52,757 bases of DNA from Candidatus Eiseniibacteriota bacterium (GTDB lineage: Bacteria > Eisenbacteria > RBG-16-71-46 > CAIMUX01), in NCBI GenBank assembly GCA_029569475.1, contig JAKQSZ010000014.1, positions 1-52,757 of the forward strand, written 5' to 3'. Each line of letters opens with the position of its first letter. The stretch's first letter is position 1. The notes under the pieces were generated by a model. It was not told the origin of the DNA and did not search any database. It worked only from the letters and a program-made list of their open reading frames with translations. This document shows, piece after piece, positions 10,057 to 18,647 of this stretch. The translations under genes were made by a program, and so were the position numbers.

Positions 10057-10980
10057 ATGAACACGACCTGCCGGCGCGGGGCGCCGGATCGAGCGGTCTG
10101 GCCTCAGGCCCGAGCAACACGGAGGCCTCGTAGACAGGGCGCCATGGCAGCCGCGCTGCTGCTGTGCGCCGCGCTGATCTCGCAAGCGGAGCCGGCCCGC
10201 GGGGAAGAGACCCAAGCCGGCGGGGGGATGGAAGTGCGCACGGAGACGATCCTGTACAAGCATGGCGACACGGTCCTGGAGGGATACCTTGCCGCTCCGG
10301 CCTCCGCCGGCACCGGCGATACCCGCGCCGAGGGGGCGGGCAAGGGGCTGCCCGGCATCCTGGTCATCCATGACTGGAGCGGCGTCGGTCCCTACGTCCG
10401 TGAGCGAGCGGAGCAGCTTGCGGGCGAGGGCTACGTCGCGATGGCCATCGATATCTACGGTCAGGGGAACCGGCCGGAGTCCATGGAGGAGCGCGCCCGG
10501 ACCGCGGGATCCTTCCGATCGGACCGGGAGCTGATGAGGGCCCGGGCGCGGGCCGGGCTCGAACGGCTGAAGGCCGACCCGCGCGTGGATGGCGACAGGA
10601 TCGCCGCCATCGGCTACTGTTTCGGCGGCGGAGCGGCCCTGGAGATGGCGCGTTCGGGGGCGCCTCTGGCCGGCGTGGTCTCCTTCCATGGAAGTCTGGA
10701 TACGCCCCGGCCCGCCGACATGAAGGCCTTTCGAGGGAAGATTCTGGTCTGCCACGGCGCCGACGATCCGCACGTGCCGCCGGAGCAGGTGGCGGCCTTC
10801 CTGAAGGAGGTCAAGGAGGCGGGCGTCGATTACCAGTTCATCATGTATGGCGGCGCGGTGCACTCTTTCACGCAGCGCGCGGCCGGCGGCGATCCCAGCA
10901 AAGGGTCGGCCTACCACGAGGGCGCGGATCGGAGATCGTGGCGGGCCATGATGGACTTTCTGGCCGAGATCTTCGGATAG
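10057..10980 (+). CDS. Exported dienelactone hydrolase family protein
   Basis: This is an alpha/beta hydrolase of 307 residues. The catalytic triad positions are visible: the nucleophile Cys in GYCFGGG, the Asp in HGADDPHVP and the His in GGAVHSFT. The early IHDWSGVGPYVRERAEQLA segment is typical of the family. The start has GGAGG ten bases upstream. The N-terminus is basic (RRPRRQG) and is followed by a hydrophobic stretch ending in AEPARGEE, so it is probably exported. An Arg-rich region before the hydrophobic core could suggest Tat export, but I see no clear twin-Arg consensus. The natural substrate cannot be told from the sequence. Confidence 0.9.
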   Translation: MNTTCRRGAPDRAVWPQARATRRPRRQGAMAAALLLCAALISQAEPARGEETQAGGGMEVRTETILYKHGDTVLEGYLAAPASAGTGDTRAEGAGKGLPGILVIHDWSGVGPYVRERAEQLAGEGYVAMAIDIYGQGNRPESMEERARTAGSFRSDRELMRARARAGLERLKADPRVDGDRIAAIGYCFGGGAALEMARSGAPLAGVVSFHGSLDTPRPADMKAFRGKILVCHGADDPHVPPEQVAAFLKEVKEAGVDYQFIMYGGAVHSFTQRAAGGDPSKGSAYHEGADRRSWRAMMDFLAEIFG

Positions 10981-11052
10981 CCGGCGGATCGACCGCGAGC
11001 GCGGCGCCGCCGGAGCGCCGTGAGTTGCGGGTTTGGGGGAGGAGCCGGCCAC

Positions 11053-12612
11053 ATGGACCGAGGTGGAGAGAGCCTGTTCGCGAGGGGGCGCTCGTGGTGG
11101 ATCCTCCCGGTCCTCGTCCCCGCGCTGGCCCTCCATGCGATACTCGCCTTGCGCTTCGCCGGACACCTGGTCGACGACGCCTTTATCAGCTTCCGCTACG
11201 CGGCGAACCTGTCGTCGGGGTTGGGGCCGGTCTTCAACGCGGGCGAACGGGTGGAGGGGTACACCAACTTCCTCTGGGTGCTGCTCCTGGCGGGGGGGAT
11301 GAAGCTTGGCATCGCGCCGGAGTCCGCCGCGCGCGTGCTGGGCTTCCTGGCCGGGGCGGCCTTGGTCACGGCGGTGGCGTTCTTCTCGTCCCAGACGCTG
11401 CGCTCGCGCCGGGTGGCCTGGATCCCGCCGGTCTTCGTGGCGGTGCACCCGGCCCTGGCGGTCTGGGCGGTCGGCGGGCTGGAGACGCCGCTCTTCGCCG
11501 CCCTCGTCACCTGGGGCGTGGCGATGGGGGCGCGCGAGCTGGCTCGGGGCAGGCTGGCGCCGGCGAGCGCCGCCCTGCTTGGCCTGGCCTCGCTGACGCG
11601 CCCCGATGGGGTGCTCCTCGCGATCGCCGTCGGGGGCGTCGCCGCAGTTGCGGTGGCCACGGGGTCGCGGGAACGCCGCGGTGCCGCCTCCCTCGCTCCG
11701 TCCACTCGCCAACTCGCCGCCTGGGCTGCCGTGTTCCTGGCGATCTGGCTGCCCTGGTTCCTCTGGCGCTGGTCGTACTACGGCCAGTTCCTGCCGAACA
11801 CCTTCCATGCGAAAGTCGATGCGGGGGGCGCGGTGCAGCGTGGGTTGGCCTACTTGCACGCCTTCCTGTGGAACACCGGTTACTGGCTGCTGCTGCCCGC
11901 CGCGGGGATCGCGTTTCTGAAGACCCGCCGGGAGGCCATGGTGATCGCGGCGGCCGCGGGATTGTACACGGCCTATGTCGTCTACGTCGGCGGGGACGGT
12001 CTGCCGATGTACCGGTTCTTCGTCCCGGTGCTCGGCCTGGCCGGGCTGCTGTTTGCCTGGGGTATCGCCGGCTGGCAAACGCGATGGCCCCGGGGCGTGC
12101 CGCTGCCCGCCGTGGTGGTCCTGGGAGCCGCCTTGCTTTGGACCGCGCGACCCAACTTCGCCGGCCCCGATCACGCCTACGTCGAGCAGGATGTTCGCGA
12201 GGTCGCGGCGTGGAGCGAGATCGGCCGGTGGTTCCGGCAACACGCGAGCGCGGGGGAGTCGTTGGCGGTCCTGCCCGCCGGGGCCATGCCGTACTACTCG
12301 GGGTTGACCGCGGTGGACATGCTGGGGCTCAACGACACCACCATCGCCCGCACCAAGGTGACGATGGGAACGGGGCAGGCGGGGCACGAGAAGTACAACG
12401 TGCCCTACCTGCTCCAACGGGCGCCCACCTACTTCGTCATCGGCATCTACGGGCTCATGCCGCAAGCGGCCCCGCCGGAGCAGATCGTGACGCCCGGCTA
12501 CCCGGTGGAGCGGGATCTGCTGCTATCGCAGGAATTCCATGCCGCCTACGAACCCAGGATCGGGCAGACTCCGGGAGGGTTCTTCGTATACTTCGCAAGG
12601 AAGGGGCGTTGA
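11053..12612 (+). CDS. Membrane glycosyltransferase, GT-C fold
   Basis: This 519-residue polytopic protein has the acidic pair typical of GT-C enzymes in the first outer loop (VDDAFISFRYA), followed by GERVEGYTNFLW. These match the family that includes the mycobacterial arabinofuranosyltransferase AftB and many bacterial homologues. Many hydrophobic helices follow, and then a soluble C-terminal domain from about residue 375. Such enzymes use polyprenyl-phosphate sugars to glycosylate envelope glycans or proteins outside the membrane. The ATG is chosen because GGAGGAG lies eight bases upstream. The next gene starts two bases after its stop. Sugar and acceptor are unknown. Confidence 0.85.
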   Translation: MDRGGESLFARGRSWWILPVLVPALALHAILALRFAGHLVDDAFISFRYAANLSSGLGPVFNAGERVEGYTNFLWVLLLAGGMKLGIAPESAARVLGFLAGAALVTAVAFFSSQTLRSRRVAWIPPVFVAVHPALAVWAVGGLETPLFAALVTWGVAMGARELARGRLAPASAALLGLASLTRPDGVLLAIAVGGVAAVAVATGSRERRGAASLAPSTRQLAAWAAVFLAIWLPWFLWRWSYYGQFLPNTFHAKVDAGGAVQRGLAYLHAFLWNTGYWLLLPAAGIAFLKTRREAMVIAAAAGLYTAYVVYVGGDGLPMYRFFVPVLGLAGLLFAWGIAGWQTRWPRGVPLPAVVVLGAALLWTARPNFAGPDHAYVEQDVREVAAWSEIGRWFRQHASAGESLAVLPAGAMPYYSGLTAVDMLGLNDTTIARTKVTMGTGQAGHEKYNVPYLLQRAPTYFVIGIYGLMPQAAPPEQIVTPGYPVERDLLLSQEFHAAYEPRIGQTPGGFFVYFARKGR

Positions 12613-12614
12613 GC

Positions 12615-13253
12615 ATGCCGGTGATCACCATTTCGCGCCAACTCGGCGCCGGCGGAGGTGAAGCGGGGCGCCGGGTGGCGGAACTGCTGGGGCTGGACCT
12701 GGTCGATTCGGCCGTCTGCGCCGAGGTGGCGCGGCGGCTCCAGCTACCCGAGGAGGCGGTGCGCGCCTGGGACGAGCGGCGGGAGAGCCTGATCCTGCGG
12801 CTATTGCGGACGCTGCAGGACGCCCACCCGGAGTCGGCCATGGGAGCGCCGGCCACGGCATCGGCCTTTGAGCCGTCCACGGATCCCGATCGCGTCTGGG
12901 AATCCACCTGCGAGGTGATCCGCGAGGAGGCGAAATCGGGAAAGGCGGTGATCATCGGCCGCGGGGGGGCCATGATCCTGGCGGACTGGCCGGGGGCGCT
13001 GCACTTCCGCCTGATCGCTCGGAAGGCCGCTCGCCTGCGGCGCGTCATCGAGAGGCTAGGGTGCGCGGAGGAGGAAGCCGCCCGCCTGATCGAGAAGGCG
13101 GACCGGGACAGGGCCGCCTTCCTTCGCCAGCGTTTCAACGCGGATCCGGAAGACCCGACCCACTACGCCCTGGTCCTCAATACCGGCATCCTCGGCATCG
13201 AGCGAGCCGCGCGCCTCATGAGCGAACTCGCCGCGGGCCGATCGACGCCGTGA
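12615..13253 (+). CDS. Cytidylate kinase-like family protein
   Basis: The 212-residue protein belongs to the cytidylate-kinase-like family. It starts MPVITISRQLGAGGGEAGRR, where the GAGGGEAG loop replaces a classical P-loop GxxxxGKS/T. It continues with VIIGRGGAMILADWPGALHFRLIA and a lid-like RDRAAFLRQRFN. The shape is that of a nucleoside monophosphate kinase, but this subgroup has no well-established substrate. It lies two bases after the glycosyltransferase gene and its stop overlaps the GTG start of the MFS gene, so all three are probably one transcript. Confidence 0.85.
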   Translation: MPVITISRQLGAGGGEAGRRVAELLGLDLVDSAVCAEVARRLQLPEEAVRAWDERRESLILRLLRTLQDAHPESAMGAPATASAFEPSTDPDRVWESTCEVIREEAKSGKAVIIGRGGAMILADWPGALHFRLIARKAARLRRVIERLGCAEEEAARLIEKADRDRAAFLRQRFNADPEDPTHYALVLNTGILGIERAARLMSELAAGRSTP

Positions 13254-14590
13254 ACGAAGAGAGGCTGGTCCACACCGGTGGCGGCCCTCCCGCCGCGGGC
13301 CCGGCGGTGCCTCCCCCGCGCACGGGGTGGCGCGCCAAAGTTCCCGGCGCGTTCGATCACTTCAACTTCCGCCTCTTCTGGAGCGGCCAGCTCGTCAGCC
13401 TGATCGGCACCTGGATGCAGTCGGTGGCGCAGTCCTGGCTGGTCCTGCAGCTCACCAACTCGGCGTTCCAGGTCGGCCTTGTCACGGCGGCGCAGTTCAC
13501 GCCGGTGCTGCTCTTCAGCCTTCTCGGCGGCGTCTTCGCCGACCGCCGCGCGAAACGCCGGGTGATCATGGTCACGCAGACGGTCGCGGCGTTGCAGGCG
13601 CTGACCCTGGGCATCCTGGTCGTCTCCGGCAACATCACCGTGGGGCACGTCATCGCAATGGCCGCGGTGCTCGGACTGGTCAATGCCTTCGACATTCCGA
13701 CGCGGCAGTCGTTCGTGGTGGAGCTGGTGGGACGCCGCGATCTCATGTCGGCCATCGCCCTCAACAGCTCGGCCTTCAACACCGCCCGCATCATCGGTCC
13801 GGCCATCGGAGGAGTGCTGATCGCCCGTTTCGGGGTGGGGCCCCTCTACATCATCAACGCGGCGAGCTACCTCGCCGTTCTCACCTCCATCTTCTTCCTG
13901 CGCGGGGCGGAGCTCCAGACGGGCCGCCGGGCGCGGGAGAGCGGAGTCTGGAACAGCCTCCGCGAGGGCGTGGCCTACGTTCGGGGCGACCGCTTCGTCG
14001 GCGTGGCGACGTTGCTGGTCGGCCTGGTGGCGACCTTCGCGATGAACTACACGGTCCTGCTGCCGGTGGTCGCCCGTGACGTCTTGCAGATCGGCTCGCC
14101 CGGCTTCGGAATGCTGATGGCCGCGCTGGGTGTCGGGTCGGTGCTGGCCGGCTTGTTCCTGGCTACCCACACCGGGCTCCGTCCGGGACGGACGATGCTT
14201 CTCGGCGCTCTGGGACTCGCCCTCTTCGAACTGGTCTTCGTGGCCGGGCACCGCCTCGCGGCGCCGCTCCCGGTCTCCATCCTCTGCCTCGTGGGGGTCG
14301 GCTTCAGCGCGATCTGCATGACCGCCACCGCGAACAGCGCGATCCAGCAGAGGACTCCGGACGAACTCCGGGGGCGCGTCATGAGCGTCTATGTTACGGT
14401 CTTTTCCGGATCGGTTCCGGTCGGCAGTCTCCTGGCCGGAGCCATGGCCCGCAAGTGGGGGGTGATGGCGGCATTCGCCATCGGCGCGACGCTGGCCCTG
14501 CTCGCCGCCGGCGGCGCCGCCCTGGCCCTGCGGAGGGCAACCCGGACGGAGGGAGACCGGCCCGAAAGGAGCAGCCATGCCGGAGCTTGA
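13250..14590 (+). CDS. MFS transporter (EntS-like)
   Basis: This is a 446-residue major facilitator protein with about twelve hydrophobic segments. The N-terminal WSGQLVSLIGTWMQSVAQSW and the loop FADRRAKRRV between helices 2 and 3 are typical of the MFS_3/EntS group, which mostly exports small molecules. The GTG start overlaps the previous stop (GTGA). Its end overlaps the start of mqnD by 14 bases. The cargo is unknown. Coupling to mqnD does not by itself suggest that it moves a menaquinone intermediate. Confidence 0.88.
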   Translation: MNEERLVHTGGGPPAAGPAVPPPRTGWRAKVPGAFDHFNFRLFWSGQLVSLIGTWMQSVAQSWLVLQLTNSAFQVGLVTAAQFTPVLLFSLLGGVFADRRAKRRVIMVTQTVAALQALTLGILVVSGNITVGHVIAMAAVLGLVNAFDIPTRQSFVVELVGRRDLMSAIALNSSAFNTARIIGPAIGGVLIARFGVGPLYIINAASYLAVLTSIFFLRGAELQTGRRARESGVWNSLREGVAYVRGDRFVGVATLLVGLVATFAMNYTVLLPVVARDVLQIGSPGFGMLMAALGVGSVLAGLFLATHTGLRPGRTMLLGALGLALFELVFVAGHRLAAPLPVSILCLVGVGFSAICMTATANSAIQQRTPDELRGRVMSVYVTVFSGSVPVGSLLAGAMARKWGVMAAFAIGATLALLAAGGAALALRRATRTEGDRPERSSHAGA

Positions 14591-15548
14591 CGACGAGGCC
14601 CGACGGGGACCAGGAGCGGAGCGTTCGCGCGGGCCGTCCGCGCCGGCGTCGCTTCCGGAAGGCGCCGCGGCCGCGGGTGGATCGATGACAATCTCCGAGT
14701 CGCTCCGCTTCGGCCACAGCCCCGATCCGGATGACGCCTACATGTTCTACGGCTTCGCCCAGGAAGCGGTCCACGTCGAGCTGCCCTCGGGCATCGGGGC
14801 CCCGCCGCGCCGCTGGCGCGTCGAGCACGTCATGGAGGACATCCAGTCCTTGAACGAGCGCGCCCTGCTCGGCGACCTGGAGATCACCGCAATCTCCGCC
14901 CACGCCTTCCCCTTCGTGGCGGACCGCTACTGGGTGATGCGCACCGGGGTGTCCATGGGCGACGGCTACGGCCCCAAGGTCCTGGCCCGCGAGTCCCGGA
15001 CGCTGGAGTCCCTTCGCGGCGCCCGCATCGCCGTCCCCGGCCTCATGACCACGGGCATGCTCGCGCTCAAGCTCTACCTGAGCGAGTTCCGGCCGGTCCT
15101 GATGCGCTTTGACCGGATCATGGAGGCCGTGAAGGAAGGAAGTGTAGAGGCGGGGGTGATCATCCACGAGGGACAGCTCACTTATACAACCACCGGCCTG
15201 CATCAGGTCGTCGACCTGGGCGGCCTTTGGAAGGCGCAGACCGGCCTGCCGCTGCCCCTGGGCCTGGACGTGGTGCGCAAAGACCTCGGCCCCGACCTGG
15301 CCGCGGCCGTCTCCCTGGCGCTGCGCCGGTCGATCGAGTACGCCGAGGCGCACAAGGCGGAGGCGATGCGCTACGCCATGCAGTACGGCCGGGACCTGGA
15401 CGAAGAGCTCAACGCCAGGTTCGTCGGCATGTACGTCAACGATTGGACGCTCGACATGGGAGAGGAAGGACGCCGGGCCCTGGTGACCCTCCTCGATGCC
15501 GCTTCCGACGCGGGACTAACGCCGCCGGCAGACGTGGTTCTGGTCTGA
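14577..15548 (+). CDS. mqnD: 1,4-dihydroxy-6-naphthoate synthase, MqnD-like
   Basis: MqnD converts cyclic de-hypoxanthinyl futalosine to 1,4-dihydroxy-6-naphthoate in the futalosine route to menaquinone. The fold is that of a periplasmic binding protein. FGHSPDPDDAYMFYGFAQ is the subgroup signature, and AVPGLMTTGMLALKLYL and AGVIIHEGQLTY follow. The ATG has AGGAG five bases upstream and adds 36 poorly conserved residues before the core. An internal ATG at 14685 would give the standard start but lacks a good site. The 3' end overlaps the convergent GT9 gene by 33 bases. MqnC, MqnA and MqnE are also in this window, which supports the assignment. Confidence 0.88.
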   Translation: MPELDDEARRGPGAERSRGPSAPASLPEGAAAAGGSMTISESLRFGHSPDPDDAYMFYGFAQEAVHVELPSGIGAPPRRWRVEHVMEDIQSLNERALLGDLEITAISAHAFPFVADRYWVMRTGVSMGDGYGPKVLARESRTLESLRGARIAVPGLMTTGMLALKLYLSEFRPVLMRFDRIMEAVKEGSVEAGVIIHEGQLTYTTTGLHQVVDLGGLWKAQTGLPLPLGLDVVRKDLGPDLAAAVSLALRRSIEYAEAHKAEAMRYAMQYGRDLDEELNARFVGMYVNDWTLDMGEEGRRALVTLLDAASDAGLTPPADVVLV

Positions 15549-16664
15549 TTCGGGCGCCCTGGCGGGGAGGGCGGTCTCGGGCACATGGGCCAGGACGGCG
15601 TCGACCAGGCGTTCGACCGGGATCTCGGCGAAGCACCGTTGGGCGAAATCGCACGGCTGCGACTGCAGGCAGGGGCGGCACTCCACGTCGATCTCCACGG
15701 CGGTGAACGCGGGCGTCAACGGCGCGGAGCGCTCCGAGAGCGCGGGCCCGTAAAGACCGACCGCGGGCACGCCCAGGGCGCATGCCAGGTGCAGCGGGCC
15801 GGAGTCGACGCCGACATAGACGTCCAGCGCCCCCAGGGCCGTCTTGAGCTGCTCCAGCGTGAAGGGATGGTGCGCGGCGCGCCCGCCCAGGAGGTCCTGG
15901 AGCCGTCCCACCCGTTCCGGTTCCTCGCCGATGAGAAGCAGGGCGATGTCGCGGCGCGCCAGCTGGTCGGCCAGCTCCACGATCAGCTTCTCGGGCAGCA
16001 CGCGTTTGGGCCGTCCCGCCCCCACGTGGATGCCCACCAACGGCCTCCGGGACGTGGTTCCGCCGCCGCGCAGCGCTTCGAGGACCGCTTTTGTCTTCGG
16101 ATCGGAACCCCGGGCAAGGGCCGGAAGCGGCTCCCCCGGGACCCCGAAGTGGCGCAGATAGGCGTAGAAGTCTTTCACAATGTGACCATGCAAACGCTTC
16201 GGCAGAACATGGTGGTAGTACAGGCGGCGGTACAAGGCCTGGCTCCGCGACGCGGCGCTTCCGATCCGGATCCCCCCACGCAGTTCGCCGATCCAACGGC
16301 GGCTGGTCGAGGACGAGGTCAGGTCGACGATGGTGCGATAGCGCCGGGCGGCCGCCTCACTCAGCGATACCGGCCGGATTCCCGGCTCGCCGCGCAGCAA
16401 CGCCGCATTGCGCGGCTCGACCAGGACATCGAGTACCGGCTCCTCGACGAAGGCGCCATCCTCCTGAGAGACACCGGACTCGTTCGAGGCGCCGCGCTCC
16501 CGAGAGTCGCCGGAGCGCCCCGAGTCATCGCGTGCCGGTGAGTGACGAGACTCCTGCAGCAAGAGATCGCGCAGCGCGTTGATGACCACCGTTGCGCAGA
16601 CGAGATCCCCCATCCTCGAGCTGCTGACGGCCAGGGCGGGGGATAGAGGACGGTGCGGCTTCAT
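15516..16664 (-). CDS. Glycosyltransferase family 9 (heptosyltransferase-like)
   Basis: GT9 enzymes add heptose or related sugars to lipopolysaccharide core. This 382-residue protein has the N-terminal SSRMGDLVCATVVINAL, a central GIHVGAGRPKRVLPEKL and the late signature GVDSGPLHLACALGVPAVGLYG. Between about residues 38 and 72 there is a Ser/Arg/Asp/Glu-rich insert (for example ARDDSGRSGDSRERG) that breaks the first Rossmann unit and looks repetitive. I see no strong ribosome site at the ATG. The gene converges on mqnD and overlaps its 3' end. A lipopolysaccharide-type outer membrane is implied if the assignment is right. Confidence 0.87.
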   Translation of the reverse strand: MKPHRPLSPALAVSSSRMGDLVCATVVINALRDLLLQESRHSPARDDSGRSGDSRERGASNESGVSQEDGAFVEEPVLDVLVEPRNAALLRGEPGIRPVSLSEAAARRYRTIVDLTSSSTSRRWIGELRGGIRIGSAASRSQALYRRLYYHHVLPKRLHGHIVKDFYAYLRHFGVPGEPLPALARGSDPKTKAVLEALRGGGTTSRRPLVGIHVGAGRPKRVLPEKLIVELADQLARRDIALLLIGEEPERVGRLQDLLGGRAAHHPFTLEQLKTALGALDVYVGVDSGPLHLACALGVPAVGLYGPALSERSAPLTPAFTAVEIDVECRPCLQSQPCDFAQRCFAEIPVERLVDAVLAHVPETALPARAPESDQNHVCRRR

Positions 16665-16776
16665 CTGCCTGGAGACTCAGAGCTCATCCGAGGCGGCCCC
16701 GCCGGTATCACGCCGGGGCAGCGCCATCGCCATCCGCCCCGCGCGCTCCCACGGCCCGCTCGTCGCCCGCAGGCGA

Positions 16777-17919
16777 TCATGACGTCGCGATCTCCCGCAC
16801 CGCGTCGGCCGCCTGCTCCATCTCTTCGGCTGTATTCGACCAGGAGACGCTGAAGCGCACCGTGCCGCCGGGAAACGTCCCGAGGGCATGGTGCGCCCGC
16901 ACAGCGCAGTGCAGACCCGCGCGGCAGAGGATCCCGCGGCGGTCCAGTTCTCGCGCGACCATGTGCGTCTCCTGACCGGCGACGGTGAAGGAGAGCACCC
17001 CGACCCGCCGCGCCGGATCGGCCGGCCCGTGTAAGGTGACTCCCGGGATGAGCCCCAGGCGCTGGCGGAGCAGTCCGGTGAGCTCCTGGTGATGGGCGCG
17101 GATCGACTCGAGGCCGACGCGACCCAGATGAGCCACCGCTTCCCCCAGCCCGGCCACGGCCGGGACGTTTTGCGTGCCCGCCTCGAAGCAGTCCGGCGGA
17201 AAGTCGGGCTGTTCTTCCGAATCGCTGCGGCTTCCCGTCCCCCCGCGAACCAGGGGCCGTACCCGCTCGGGTTCCCTCAGGTAGAGCGCGCCGGTGCCCG
17301 GCGGGCCGAGGAGAGCCTTGTGTCCGGTCACGGCCAGCGCATCGTAGCCTTCCTTGTCCACATCCAGGGGGACGACCCCCGCGCCCTGCGCGCCGTCGAT
17401 CAGGCAGAAGACGCCGTGCTCCCGGCACAGCGCCGCCACCTCGGCCGTCGCGAAGATCTCCCCCGAGACGTTGGACGCCATGGTGAGGGCAAGCAGCCGG
17501 ACGCCGCCCGCAGCCAGGCGGCGGCGCAGAGCCGCGAGGTCGATCCCCGCCTCGGGGGCGTAGGGGATCGCCTCGATGCGCAGCCCGCGCCGGCGCTCCA
17601 GGTCGCGCAAGGGGCGCATGACCGCGTTGTGTTCGAAGGGGCTGGCGAACACCGTGTCGCCCGCTTCCAGAAAGCCGTAGAGGACGATGTTGATGGCCTC
17701 GGTGGCGTTCTTGGTGAAGGCCAGGTGCGCGGGGCGCGTCACGCCGAGGAAGTCCGCCAGATCGAGGCGGGCCCCTTCCAGGAGGCGCGCCGCCGAGAGC
17801 GCCAGGATGTGGCCGCCCCGCCCGGGATTGGCCGGAGCGGACTGCAGGGCGCGCAGCATGGCCTCGGCGACCTCGGGTGGCCGGTAGCCGGTTGTGGCCG
17901 CGTGATCGAGATGGATCAT
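16777..17919 (-). CDS. Class V aminotransferase / cysteine desulfurase family protein
   Basis: This is a 380-residue PLP enzyme. The PLP lysine is in AVTGHKALLGPPGTG and the likely persulfide Cys is in RAGLHCAVRAHHALG. It starts MIHLDHAATTGYRPPEV, as in cysteine desulfurases. The C-terminal pattern GTVRFSVSWSNTAEEME fits the desulfurase subgroup often found beside DUF3343 and YedF genes in selenium-using bacteria. It would release sulfur (or selenium) from cysteine (or selenocysteine). The start is chosen from the conserved N-terminus, and the ribosome site is weak. It lies downstream of mqnC, yedF-like and DUF3343 genes on the same strand. Confidence 0.9.
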   Translation of the reverse strand: MIHLDHAATTGYRPPEVAEAMLRALQSAPANPGRGGHILALSAARLLEGARLDLADFLGVTRPAHLAFTKNATEAINIVLYGFLEAGDTVFASPFEHNAVMRPLRDLERRRGLRIEAIPYAPEAGIDLAALRRRLAAGGVRLLALTMASNVSGEIFATAEVAALCREHGVFCLIDGAQGAGVVPLDVDKEGYDALAVTGHKALLGPPGTGALYLREPERVRPLVRGGTGSRSDSEEQPDFPPDCFEAGTQNVPAVAGLGEAVAHLGRVGLESIRAHHQELTGLLRQRLGLIPGVTLHGPADPARRVGVLSFTVAGQETHMVARELDRRGILCRAGLHCAVRAHHALGTFPGGTVRFSVSWSNTAEEMEQAADAVREIATS

Positions 17920-18010
17920 CGACCTGCCATCCGTCCTGTGCTCGACATGTCTCTTCCACCCGTGACGCGGGAGCTGGCCGCCGGCCGGCATCTCGTGGCC
18001 CGTCCCCTGC

Positions 18011-18265
18011 TCAACACGCTTCCTCCACCGCCTGCGGCTCTCCCGCCAGCATCCGCCAGATCCCCGTGAGCCTGAGATCGCCGTTGGCGCAGATGCCGCG
18101 GAAGCTGGCCAGGTCCTGCAGGCGGAATTCCACGGCCAGGCCGCACTCCGAGGTCAGTTTGCGGGGCGTGGGAACGATGTCGTACCAGAGCCCCGCCTTC
18201 TTCATCCCCCGCTCGGCTGCCAGGACGTAGTGGACCGAGGCGAAGAGGGCGAGGGCGGTATCCAC
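18011..18265 (-). CDS. DUF3343 protein, putative Se/S carrier
   Basis: This 84-residue protein matches the DUF3343 family: FASVHYVLAAERGMKKAGL, then DIVPTPRKLTSECGLAVEF with the single conserved Cys in the ECG position. Family members are proposed carriers of sulfur or selenium and often sit with YedF and a class V desulfurase. The start is GTG, seven bases after the yedF-like stop, with no clear ribosome site, so coupling by re-initiation is likely. The function is inferred from family and context. Confidence 0.85.
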   Translation of the reverse strand: MDTALALFASVHYVLAAERGMKKAGLWYDIVPTPRKLTSECGLAVEFRLQDLASFRGICANGDLRLTGIWRMLAGEPQAVEEAC

Positions 18266-18272
18266 GGCTCTG

Positions 18273-18647
18273 TCAGGGACGCACGACGCGGTCGGCCTCG
18301 AGCAGCGACGCCACGATCTCGCCCATGTTGGAGATGCTTCCGGCTCGCAGGCGGTCCTTCGCGTGGAAGTAGTCGAGGCAGGTTCCGCACGCGAGGATCT
18401 GGATGCCGGCGCCTTCGAGGGCTTTCATGTCCTCGAGGAGCGGCGAATCATCCAGGGCGAGACGGACGCCCGAGTTGATCAACAGAAGCCGCCAGGGGCG
18501 AGGGCGCGCTTCCTTCAGCGTCTTCACGAACGACCGCGCCAGCACGGCGCCGAGCTCATCGGAGCCGCTCCCCAGTGTTGCCGAGGCCAGCAAGACCGTG
18601 ATCTTCGGCCCCTGGCGCGCGCTATCCTGTCCCGCCTCCGCGCTCAT
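18273..18647 (-). CDS. YedF-like DsrE-domain sulfurtransferase
   Basis: The 124-residue protein matches the C-terminal DsrE-like half of YedF, a protein linked to selenium metabolism. VLLASATLGSGSDELGAVL opens the domain. ILACGTCLDYFHAKDRL carries the conserved Cys, and GSISNMGEI follows. YedF proteins usually begin with a TusA-like domain of about 75 residues (with a CPxP motif), which is absent here. The ATG overlaps the mqnC stop as ATGA, and AGGAGG lies seven bases upstream, so the short form is firmly placed. Confidence 0.87.
   Translation of the reverse strand: MSAEAGQDSARQGPKITVLLASATLGSGSDELGAVLARSFVKTLKEARPRPWRLLLINSGVRLALDDSPLLEDMKALEGAGIQILACGTCLDYFHAKDRLRAGSISNMGEIVASLLEADRVVRP

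Noticed and set aside
18011..18647. Selenoprotein with an in-frame TGA
   Set aside because: The YedF-like and DUF3343 genes carry normal Cys codons at conserved sites, and no gene in the window needs TGA read-through.
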